Origin: Leptasterias polaris | Lineage: Eukaryota > Echinodermata > Asteroidea > Forcipulatida > Asteriidae | Assembly: GCA_037783415.1 (NCBI GenBank) | Contig: JAZGTN010000003.1 | Span: 2,378,501 to 2,442,500 of the forward strand | Direction: 5' to 3' | Length of the DNA stretch: 64,000 nucleotides | Made by a program: the position numbers and the translations under genes | The notes under the pieces: model-generated | Databases searched by the model: none | Seen by the model: the letters and a program-made list of their open reading frames with translations, nothing else | Told to the model about the DNA's origin: nothing | In this document: one piece after another, positions 32,805 through 42,352 of the stretch | How positions within the stretch are numbered: position 1 is the first letter of the stretch | Layout of the letters: each line of letters starts with the position of its first letter

Positions 32805-34775
32805 TTATTCTTGCTGAGAAACAACTTGGTAGATATTTACTGATGTTTGTGCTGCCACTACAAGATTGCCAGAGGGTGTGAGTGTGATGTCCCAGGCATA
32901 AACACAATCCTCGATGACACATCCAATGTACTTGCCATCAGGACTGTACTGACATATTCTGTCGTAACCCTTTGCTTCTATAAATTGAGTAACAAAGATA
33001 CTACCATCTTTATCACAGCACACACCATAGGATTTTTCAGACTGATCGATATCTACTGCGAACAACTTTCCACCATTATAATCAACTGAGTTTAATTTTG
33101 AAACCTGTGTACAGCTGCAGATAATCCGCTTCTTGTATAAAGTCAAAAAGTTTACATTGTCAGGAGTGGAGAGTGTTCTGATGAGTGATCCATCAGGGTT
33201 GTATAGTGAGATCATTTGCTCTTCTGAATAACCCACTGCTATGAGATTGTTTTCATCCACTGCAAGGCATGATGGTGAGAAGTCTCTTACACTTAGTTGG
33301 AACTGATAGAGGAGCATATATTCCCTGTTAAAGACCTTGACATCTAGATTGTCAATCACATATAGGAGATCATTATTGCCCACAGTGAGTGCTTTAGGTT
33401 CAGTAAGACCTTTTACTTTTAGTCTTTTCGGGCAGAGAATAGATTGTGATTTGTTTTCTGCTAATTGAGGTTTTAACGCAAACAATGCTTTGTGATGTGT
33501 ATCTAATACTACTATTTCATTATTGCAGAAAGCTGCAACTGACTTTGCACCCTGTAATGCTGTGAAGTCAAATATACTGAAACTTTCCTTCAGTTTCCAT
33601 GTCTGTTTTGTATGGATCGTCTCATGTTCCTTGACCTGAGTCTCTGCTGTAGCTTGGTTCTCATCTTCCAGCACCAGTCTTCCCACTGACCTTTCACCTT
33701 CTTCAAATTCAAGAAAGGACAGTCTGTCAGACACAATCTCACCCTGTTTCTTAGTCAGTTCATCAAGATTGTTTATAAGTTTCAGCTTGAAATCCAGAAT
33801 CTCATGGGAGCTTGCTTGTGTCATGAACTGATTCACTTCATCCAGCTTATGTTCTACCTGGGTCACTTCTTTTTTGTTGGTTGCCTCTGCAGTTTCAAAT
33901 GTCAGGACTCTGTCTTTGTAAACACTCTCTGCCTCTTGCTTCAGTTGCTTTTCCTCTTCAGTGATCTTTGCTATCTCCTTGGCAGCCTTCTGGGAGATTT
34001 TCATATTGGTTTCAGCAAATGAAGATTCCAGTTTCTTGCGAGACTCACTTGCTTGTTCTATGGCAGTTTGAATATCTGCTTTGCATTTCTCAGCATTTGT
34101 TACCAGTTCTGTGACTTCCTGTTTGCATTTGTCTAAAGCCTCAGGTATGCCAATGAGGTCATGTTTTGGATTTCCATGATCAAGAATGGTACAAGTTGTG
34201 CATTCTAACTTTTGGCATGTATTGCAGTAGATGTTCAGAGTCTGATCACTGTGCTTGCCACACTTTGGAATGTATTCCCTGATTTTACTCCTGTACTTGT
34301 AGGTGACTTCTCCGGATTGCAGCTGGGCCAGCATGTAGACTTGATGAGATTTAGTAACAGGAAAATGTTGATGTGCGTTTTGGCAATACTGACAGAAGAA
34401 AAAATCACAGTCAACACACCTGGAGATTGCTGTGTTCTTTCCATCATTACAGACTTGACATTTGACCTCTGACCCATGACCCTCCATGAGTTTCTCCTGA
34501 ATAGTAAACTCATCCACGAGGGCGTTCAGTTTGAAGTCCTTAGGTAGACTGTCAACCGTATTGTCTTCTAGTGTTGTTTTCTTTCTGCACAGAGGACACA
34601 GTAGGATGGAGTTGTTTGGATCTTGTTGATGAAGCTCTTTGAGGCATGTGAAGCAGAAGCTGTGAAGACAGTCTAGCATTGTTGGATCGATGAAGCGATT
34701 GGTGCATATTGGACATTCTAGATGATCCTTACTGATCTTATCAAGCACTGAATGGACTGTGATACTGGCAGCCAT
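32805..34775 (-). CDS. TRIM-type RING/B-box/coiled-coil protein, probable E3 ubiquitin ligase
   Basis: A 656-residue single-exon protein. The RING finger is C3HC4 with Cys21, Cys24, Cys36, His38, Cys41, Cys44, Cys60 and Cys63. A first B-box-like module has Cys106/109, Cys120/123, Cys128/131 and His135/137. B-box 2 has Cys172, His175, Cys184/187, Cys192/195, His200 and His205. A long Lys/Glu-rich coiled coil covers about 215-345. The C-terminal 220 residues contain repeated blade-like segments (SCLAVDENNLIAVGYSE, YGVCCDKDGSIFVTQF, ITLTPSGNLVV), so an NHL-like beta-propeller as in TRIM2/3/32/56/71-type proteins. RING proteins of this plan transfer ubiquitin to targets held by the C-terminal domain. 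The target is unknown; expanded TRIM sets in echinoderms are often linked to immunity. The start is the first ATG, shared with the block B copy. Confidence 0.9.
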   Translation of the reverse strand: MAASITVHSVLDKISKDHLECPICTNRFIDPTMLDCLHSFCFTCLKELHQQDPNNSILLCPLCRKKTTLEDNTVDSLPKDFKLNALVDEFTIQEKLMEGHGSEVKCQVCNDGKNTAISRCVDCDFFFCQYCQNAHQHFPVTKSHQVYMLAQLQSGEVTYKYRSKIREYIPKCGKHSDQTLNIYCNTCQKLECTTCTILDHGNPKHDLIGIPEALDKCKQEVTELVTNAEKCKADIQTAIEQASESRKKLESSFAETNMKISQKAAKEIAKITEEEKQLKQEAESVYKDRVLTFETAEATNKKEVTQVEHKLDEVNQFMTQASSHEILDFKLKLINNLDELTKKQGEIVSDRLSFLEFEEGERSVGRLVLEDENQATAETQVKEHETIHTKQTWKLKESFSIFDFTALQGAKSVAAFCNNEIVVLDTHHKALFALKPQLAENKSQSILCPKRLKVKGLTEPKALTVGNNDLLYVIDNLDVKVFNREYMLLYQFQLSVRDFSPSCLAVDENNLIAVGYSEEQMISLYNPDGSLIRTLSTPDNVNFLTLYKKRIICSCTQVSKLNSVDYNGGKLFAVDIDQSEKSYGVCCDKDGSIFVTQFIEAKGYDRICQYSPDGKYIGCVIEDCVYAWDITLTPSGNLVVAAQTSVNIYQVVSQQE

Positions 34776-34978
34776 CTTTGACTTTAGCTTAGAATCTTTC
34801 CCTGTTGGAACAAAAAGGTAAAATCATTGTGTTTGTTAGTAATCCAGATGAACTCATAATTTCACTTTTTGAATCTTTCATGTGTCGAATGATTTAGGTA
34901 CAGTTTACTTCACATGAAAAGAAAATGTGCTGAAATCATGTTCTTAAACTTTTAGTAAGTAATTTAGGCTTTGTACCG

Positions 34979-35242
34979 TGATCTTTGGCATATAAGCCGC
35001 GGCTTATACATTAATTTTGGCCCTTAGGAACACTTCTGCGGCTTATACGTCGGGCGGCTTATACACAAAGCAATAAAACTTGTTTAAAAAAAGATCGTTT
35101 GTAAAATATTTCTGAAACAAAACAATTTTCTGAACCGAAACCCCCCCCCCCAAACCCCACTAAAACATGGCCTGTGTGATGTGATGGTTTTGAGCTGAGG
35201 AGTCGTGAAACTTGCGCCCACCATGCTTGCTTCGATTATGAC
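34979..35242 (-). mobile_element. Fragment of TA-target family beta element
   Basis: Begins after TTTGTA with CCGTGATCTTTGGCATATAA and matches the reverse complement of about 6268-6567. TATAAGCCGC/GCGGCTTATA decamers are at about 34990-35062. The other end is missing. A run of C at 35139-35150 is private. Confidence 0.65.
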
Positions 35243-35640
35243 ATTCCAAGCCGTTGACAGAATCTTCGACAGAAATATTTTCCACTGATAAGTATACTCT
35301 CGGGTACTATTAAGTGTGTTTTGCCTCACTTTATTAAAATTACAAAGACCTACGTTTCCGTTCAAATTTCAAGAAATTTACCAAATTTATGAACTATGTG
35401 CACTAATTTCTTCTTGTATTTGTCTAGACTGTCAGAGGATTTTATGGATAAAATAAATGCAGTAACTAAAACATGAAATATAATTTCCAATCTATAATTA
35501 AAATTAAACAACCCTTTAAAAAATATACACCCATGACTGCCAAATAAAAAAAATCAGTCTACATGTATATATATAGTACTTGCTGTACGATGTATAGTAT
35601 ACAGGTGCAGAGAAGTCAGGTAACGGCAACGTTTAGAAGA
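35243..35640. other. Inserted sequence of unknown type
   Basis: Not present in block B. It is AT-rich with a short TATATATA run near 35566 and no gene or terminal repeats that I can recognise. It links the beta fragment to the AACGTT repeats. Confidence 0.35.
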
Positions 35641-36215
35641 GACCTACTGGTAAGTTTGTATTGTTGAAAATAAATTATCATGTTGACATACCAATTAATA
35701 GTATTGTGTAGTTAACTGATGTAGTGAATAAAATATATGATTGATCTGCCGTTGTGACAACGTTCAGGGTATCGGAAAAAATTACGTTGTGACAACATTC
35801 TGGGTACTGGAAAAAGTTACGTTGTTGCAACATTCTTTTGAAAACAATTATTTACAACATGGCAACGTTGTGTATACGTGCCTACAACGTGGTAATTTCG
35901 TTGCATCATTACGTTCTAAAGACGTACAGGGGAGTCGACAAAGATTCGTTGCTATATCGTTACTTAGATAACGTTATAACAACCAAAAAAACACAATCTG
36001 GCAACGTTGTTGTAACGTTATATATAAGTTGTCATAAGGTCACTTGGAACGTTTCTTAAACGTACCAACAACGTGGTTGTTACATTGCATCTTTACGTTC
36101 GGAAGACATATAGGGGAGTCAACAAAGTTTCGTTGTGACAACGTTATGTTAATAACGTCACCTACACTAAAGTCTGACTTCATTACAAAGTTGTGAGAAC
36201 GTCAAATTGTTAGCT
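35641..36215. repeat. AACGTT-rich repeat array
   Basis: Many GTTGTGACAACGTT and GTTGTTGCAAC-like palindromes. A unit of about 185 bp repeats: TACGTTCTAAAGACGTACAG at about 35909 and TACGTTCGGAAGACATATAG at about 36094, each followed by GGGGAGTC(G/A)ACAAAG. It occurs only in block C. Confidence 0.6.
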
Positions 36216-36284
36216 GGGATCTTCTTAAATTTTTAGTACGTAAATTAGGCTTTGTACATGTTCTCACTTTCAATACTACATTAA

Positions 36285-36628
36285 GGGGGGGCATGGTTGG
36301 CTTGTGCGTAAAGCGCTCGCCTCTCACCAAGGTGACCCTGGTTCAATACCCAGCCAAGGCCATATGTGAGTAGAGTAGTGCGTTGGTTCTCTGCTGTGCC
36401 ACGATGGGTTTTTCTCCAGGCAGTCCGGTTTTCCTCCCTCGGGAAAAAAATCAGACACTTTCAATCTCTGGCTGTGCTCCGTGGTCATAATGGGTTGATG
36501 TGGCTGGCTGCCAAAGGCGCCCTTGCATGCCTACTTCTCGAACACCTTGTAGTCGCGTCCTTTGCAATTTAGCTTTCAGCTGCTAGTAAGGATGATTAGC
36601 CTCCCAAATTATTATTATTATTAACACA
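36285..36628 (+). mobile_element. tRNA-derived SINE
   Basis: The head has a tRNA-like A-box region (TGGTTGGCTTGTGCGTAAAG) and a B box, GGTTCAATACC, at 36340-36350, followed by a body of about 230 bp and an (ATT)n tail at 36608-36622. Another copy of the head lies at 57046. It is absent from block B, so it inserted after duplication. Confidence 0.75.
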
Positions 36629-37805
36629 TTTAATTCATTGTGCTGGCAGGGGTTATGTAATCAGCTCCAAATTTAGTACCCTCTTCTGGTACTTGTATTT
36701 AAGCCTAATGTATTGCATATCTGTTTTAAGAAATTGCTTAACTGCCTTTGATGGAGTTTTGCCTCTGACAGCAACTGTTAAGTGACCCTTTATAAAAAAC
36801 AAATTGTTATGCTGAATGCACATGTTTGTGTTTATAGCCAATTCAAAGGTTGCATGTACCCCAAGATGAAAATCCTTGTTATGTCACTGAATGCCACAGC
36901 AACTTTGACTGCTATGATCGTATGTTACGACTATGCAAATATGTGAGCGTGAGGCTCAACAATTGGGCGCCCTCTTCTGGTACATTTATTTCATATCTGT
37001 TTTAAGAAACTGCTTATAACTGCCTTTGATGGAGTGGTCTCTGACAGCAACTATTGAATGAACCTCTGTTGCTGAATGCACATGTTAGTGTTTACAGCCA
37101 ATTGAAAGGTTGAATGTACCCCAAGAAGAAAATCCTGTTTATGTCACTGAATGTCGCAGCTACTTTGACTGCTATGATCGCATGTTACGATTATGCAATC
37201 ATTTAGAAAGTAAAATGTAGTAGTCGGCCCAAGTTTTCCCTGTTTTCAGAAAATCACAGGTACTTCAACTCACATGACCATAGCTGTGCACCCCACTAAA
37301 TAAACTCCCCTAGCATACAGTGAAAATGCTAAATATTCAAAAATACAAAAGAAAAACTACTTAGAAGTCTCATAGCTTTTTACAGTAAAGGGAAAATTAT
37401 CCATTGACTCTTCAACTTTATTTCTGCTCAATTTGATGGGGAGTCCAAACACCCCTACACCGGTGTACTTATCCAAACGTCCTAGCATCAGTCTTGAAAA
37501 ATGTCCCTACACCTCTTGGCAAATATGTTTTACAGGTTACAGTGGGCAACATTTTCACACTTTTCCCCTTTTATTGGGCTCTCAAATCTGTCTAACAGTA
37601 ACATAGAATATTTTTAGGCACTACAAAATATTAGTGGGGCCGATGCTCTGTTTTCTTCCTATTTGTTGGGGTCCATCCATAGGCGTTCTAGCATACATGT
37701 AGGTGAGTGATACAGCTTGCCAGGCAGTTTCAATGTTGAGTACATTAGCATCTCATAGTCAAAAAAGGAAAACAAAGAAAAAGAACAAAAGATAACTATA
37801 AATAA

Positions 37806-38072
37806 GCCCTTTTCACACTACCTAGCTGATTCCCAGGAAATTTAATCCCAGGAAATTGCAGGGGATTTTTAACCCCACTTCCTGGGGGAAGTGAACACTT
37901 GAGATGCTGACCCTTGGGGTTGTCTGGCTGTAACCCTACTCCCAAGTAGGGGTTGCTATGATTCCCCCTTTCTTCCTGGGATTTTGGAAGGGCTAGGATT
38001 TCAAGGGTGTGAAAAGGTCAAATAGATCAGCCCAGGGTATTCATGTAGTGTGAAAGGAGCTTAAGAGGTTTG
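37806..38072. mobile_element. MITE with CCCTTTTCACACTACC termini
   Basis: Uninterrupted copy of the family seen at 4231-4552 and 24950-25804. It keeps the empty target of the 599-bp element at about 37928. Confidence 0.65.
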
Positions 38073-38800
38073 TTCTGGTGATAATTAAAGCTGAACAGAA
38101 AATCAAGAACTATTTTTCATGCATGCATAAATAGTCAGTGACTGCGATTACTTAAGTAATATCGTCAACAACCATTGGAATAACCATTTTACCTCATTTT
38201 ACATCATACATAAATAATTGTCCCTATACTTCATGGACTAACATGTACTTACGATTGTATATAATACGGTAAGCAAGTTATTGGTGTTGTTGGAGGCCTT
38301 TCTTCATCAGTTAACCCAACAAGCTGTGACTTCTGGTGTTTTCTCCACAACCCCCTGTAGTAGTAGAGTACATGTACACTGGTCATTGTATGTACATCTA
38401 TGTGCTGGGACTGTGAGCTGTGTTCATGATGCCTATTGTTGGCACACTGCTCTTTGACCCCTGAATTTTTGTGTGTGCTATTTATAGATCCAATGATGTC
38501 AGTCACATGTGGTATGTATGTTCAATGTATGATGCTGTCGACACCTAGATAGTGGACATGGCCCTTGCACATCCTTTATTGTACTTTGAACATCTTATGA
38601 GTGTACAATTTCAGATGTAAACCAACTACATGCACACATTAGGCTTCAAGACAATGCTGCATTATATATTATAATTTCTTACAACCCCAAAATGTACATG
38701 AACATACACCTTATCAATACATGAACAGCTTCAAAACATCTAGTATAGTTATGAGCATGTACTTTCAAACAAACTTCCACAACTCACTCAACACTACATT

Positions 38801-40916
38801 TACAACAACATCAAATTGCTTCCGACTTTCAAGGGTTATTTGAAAATACATCTATTCTCTTTACTGTCTTCATTAGGACTGCTATCATACACCTGTATAT
38901 AATTGCACATGTTTGTGCATGATGAACAGGAATGGAAGTGTTTTGTTTTTAAAATATGATTACTGGATGAAGTTTAATAAAGGAAACCAGTTCCAATTCA
39001 CTTGTGAAATATTTCTGCATTAATAGTCTGCATTTAAAGTCTTCCCAGTTAATTCTGGCCTCAAAGTCTAGAGCCCTAAACTGTTGGGAAGAAACACACC
39101 CTTTTCAATGTGTGAATAATGTTTACATTGTGGTAAACTGACTAAATGAATTGGTAGTTCAATTGTTACTCCTCCAGAATGTGCGGAAAGGTAAATCCAT
39201 GCTTATTGATCAATAGTGGTTTCAATTAAATCCCACCACCTGTTGCTCAAGTAAAATAAAACCAGTGTTTGTCTATGCTTGCATTTTCACTCATAGTTAG
39301 GCCTGCATATGTAATTACCAAACTCAACCATGCTTCTCTATTATAATTGGTTTCAAATGTATTTGAATTGTTGAAAAGTACATTTATTTACACAAATTGG
39401 AATTAATGTATTCTTTAAAAAATTAGCAATGTGCAGTTCCTTCAACACACATGTACATCAGGCATGCGTCTTGGTTTGGAGTGAATTGTGTACTTTTGTT
39501 TTCTCCCCAATTTATTTTGGTTTTATTTACCAAACAAAACGTCCATGGACTAAAAGCTATTCGGTTTACAAAGCAAACAATTACTCTAAAACGTTAAATA
39601 ACATTGACAATAAAAACGCTTTGTGAAATTAAAAGAATTTGAGAATTTAAAAGCATTACAAATATCTGTATAGTTTTTTTAAATGAATGCGCTTCTCTAC
39701 ACTTTGTTGAGGATGCTACAAACTGAATTTATTCTGTTGTCAGTTGTAACAACTGAGAACAGACGCTATGATATTTTCATGAAAACCTAAAATGCAGATG
39801 ATTTAATCAATCACAAAAAGAGTCAGCTGTGTTTTTAAAACATTAATATAATAACACAAATGCCTACAAGGCTTAAAGTGATTCCACTGCTGGTACATGC
39901 GGTTGGATTACATGAATCAGCCCCACCTGCTGTCAGTGTTACAAAATTAAACAACAACCTTTTTAACAATTTAGACTAACCCCCAAACATTTGTTTGACC
40001 CGAAGCAGTGGCAGTCCACTTCCCTAGAAAATAATGCCACTTGTAAAAGAAACAAGTTACACAAGAAACCCCAGGTTAACAGAGGGGTCACAAAAATACA
40101 ACAATAAACTGGTGAATTGGGTAGCTTGATCAGCCCTTTTAAACCTATAAAACAACTATGTTGTTAACATCAGCATATTACATAAAGGCCTACGTGATGA
40201 TTCCACTGCTGGTACTGGTAGGCCTACATGCAGTCAGAGCACAAGAACATGGGCCCACCCGACCCAGAGGGTGATGTCAATATTGAATTATACATTTTGG
40301 AAGTAATACAACCGACAACAGGAAAAATCCACCGGTTTATAAGAAGGCACAAGATTGGGGTGGTGGTGGGTTTTCAAAATTGTATGTTAACAGCAATGAA
40401 AGCTGTACCAAAGTGAGTCTTCCTGCCTTATTGGGTGATTGGTCAAAGATTCACACAAGCAATTTGCATAAAGGTCAGCCCTGGAGACCGGGAAAGAGGC
40501 AGCTAGCCTTTTTGGCTAACAATGGGTCGTTGCCAAGATAGTCAACCAACAGCATTGTACCACAACCGGGTGACAGATGGCGGTATAAAGAAAAAAGATT
40601 GAGCCATGAATAAAGCATCACGGCTTAGATGACTTGGGGTCCCTGTGCTGAAAAATGCATTATCTGCTAGAAACTAATGATGTTGATGTACATGTCTGCT
40701 GGAAGACTGTTATTGAGTGGTTTGCTTGGACCTAAACAAATGTGTCAACAAATTTAAAAAAATAATGTACTGTCATTATTTTATGATGTTTTAAATGACA
40801 CATAAATTTGGTCCAATCCCCCTTGGATTTTATTATTGTGCAGGCCCAAGGATCCCCAGCCTGCAGGTGACCATATGCATTAAATAGTCCTTGCTATATA
40901 TTAATGACCCTTGTGG
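38801..40916. other. Intergenic, no supported gene
   Basis: AT-rich sequence with no coding frame I would defend and no clear element ends. GATTCCACTGCTGGTAC(A/T) with ACATAAGGCCTACG-like flanks occurs twice (near 39880 and 40198), a small local duplication. Slightly GC-richer sequence at 40440-40600 has no recognisable content. Confidence 0.45.
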
Positions 40917-41023
40917 CATGTCGTGGCCGAGCGGATAAGAACACCGAACTCAAGCTCTGGTGTTTCTGATCAGCAGAGTGTGGGTTCGAATCCCAGTCGT
41001 GACACTTGTGTCCCTAAGCAAGA

Positions 41024-41091
41024 CACTTAACCACATGCTTCGTTCTTCGGATGGGACGTCCCATCCGAAGAACGAAGCATGTGGTTAAGTG
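41024..41091. repeat. 68-bp perfect palindrome
   Basis: Arms of 34 bp (41024-41057 and 41058-41091) are exactly complementary with no spacer; the centre reads GGGACGTCCC. The left arm is normal SINE body sequence, so the right arm is an inverted copy of it. The SINE body resumes after about 41098 with AAGCCGTAGG. Confidence 0.95.
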
Positions 41092-41332
41092 GTTTTTTTA
41101 AGCCGTAGGTCCCGTGTGTTGTGTAATGCACGTAAAAGAACCCAGTGCACTTATCGTAAAGAGAAGGGGTTCGCCCCGGTGTTCCTGGTTTGATTGGCTG
41201 CATATTGCGCCACAGCACCTTGTAAACCATTACATTGTGCTATGCAAAGGAATAGGTCTCATACTTCAACACGTAACTCCTCATACCTTGTAGGAAAATT
41301 ACTGAGCGCTTTGAGACACCCATCGGGAGTAT

Positions 41333-41684
41333 AATATAGAAATATTGACTGCTATGAGGGGCACAGTTAAAATTATAGGCCCGAGGTGATGTCAAAACCA
41401 TAGTCATGGTTTTGACATCACCGAGGGCCTACAATTTTAACTGTGCCCCGAATATTAAGCAGTCAATATTTCTTTTATATACCGAAGAAAGGACATCAGT
41501 TCGCGCCGTGACACGAACGTATACAACCAGTACAGAAGTACACAAGCGACCTATGAAATACAGCAGTGTGTTGCGACTGGCGGGCACAGTTAATTATGAC
41601 ATCATCTTGATAGAAAAAGGGGGCCCAGCTATTTCAATGACTCCACTTTTAACCAATCAGATTAGAGGATTCTATATATGAGGT
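41333..41684. mobile_element. Foldback insertion inside the SINE
   Basis: This interrupts the SINE between GGGAGTATA and TATAAAGCGC. Arms of about 65 bp (about 41340-41403 and 41404-41471) pair with few mismatches, including GGGGCACAGTTAAAATT and its complement. The remaining 200 bp is single copy here and includes CGGGCACAGTTAATTATGAC, a third partial copy of the arm. No ORF. Confidence 0.65.
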
Positions 41685-41971
41685 ATATAAAGCGCTATAT
41701 AAGAACTGCGTATTATTATTATTGTGTGATTGATGTTGCAGGGTTTGCCCTTAAAGTTTTCAGTGACTAGCCAGCGGAACCAGTGAGCATGTCATTTCAC
41801 TATAGTCTGCCAGTTTTTTCACCGTTTAATATTTTATGTAAAAATAGGGATGCTTTTCAACTATGAACTATCCAGCCAGACCACTTGGAGAGATTTTTGG
41901 CTAGTCCTCTCATGAGACAACCCTGACATACACATTTACACGTGTGTCAAGTTTACTTCTGGTGTAATGCA

Positions 41972-42008
41972 GTATTTATCGGGTTGTTCTAAAACCCCCT
42001 CGACCCCC
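41972..42008. repeat. Left target duplication and terminal inverted repeat
   Basis: GTATTTATC (41972-41980) is followed by the 28-bp repeat 41981-42008. After position 28 the two ends diverge completely. Confidence 0.9.
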
Positions 42009-42352
42009 TCAAACCCATGACCCCTCGATGTCCGCCCCATAATCAAAACCTGTCCCAAATCCAAATTCATAAAACATCGCTTTACAGCCGAGTAAGAATT
42101 AAGTCCCCGATTTAGAATTCACAGCGTGCGATCCAAAGCTACGTGTAGCAGGCGACGCGACTTCTGACGACCTGACCGATCCAGTGTCAGTGGTGTAGCA
42201 CCACATGTCCTAAATATTAATAGGAAATTTTAATTTTAACATGACTGTCGCAATTACCTATAGTTTCACCTCCAGTTAAAACTCCAATTGGAGTATTTAG
42301 GAGGTTTCACCAACCAAGAACCCTGACAACAAACACTGCACACAAAAAACAC

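Larger units (their letters stand above)
29383..38800. repeat. Segmental duplication block C
   Basis: Collinear with block B. It carries the intact TRIM gene at 32805-34775. Private insertions are the solo LTR (29807-30930), a TTAA MITE (32452-32790), a beta-family fragment plus AACGTT repeats (34979-36220) and a tRNA-derived SINE (36285-36628). The right end near 38800 matches about 26530 in block B. Confidence 0.8.
40917..41727 (+). mobile_element. tRNA-derived SINE, carrying two inverted-repeat insertions
   Basis: The tRNA-like head has an A box, TGGCCGAGCGG (40924-40934), and a B box, GGTTCGAATCC (40983-40993), a pattern of class II (Leu/Ser-like) tRNAs. The body continues AAGCCGTAGGTCCCGTGTG..CACGTAAAAGAACCCAGTGC, then GAGCGCTTTGAGACACCCAT, and ends AAGCGCTATATAAGAACTGC with an (ATT)n tail at about 41710-41723. 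The body is broken by a 68-bp palindrome and a foldback insertion. Confidence 0.8.

Noticed and set aside
36285..36360. tRNA gene
   Set aside because: Poor stems and a long SINE body with an (ATT)n tail; a second copy of the head occurs at 57046.
40228..40416. 62-codon frame in an otherwise empty stretch
   Set aside because: No homology recognised, no splice or promoter context, and the length is expected by chance.
40917..41004. tRNA gene with Leu/Ser-like A and B boxes
   Set aside because: The acceptor ends do not pair properly and the sequence continues into a SINE body with an (ATT)n tail.
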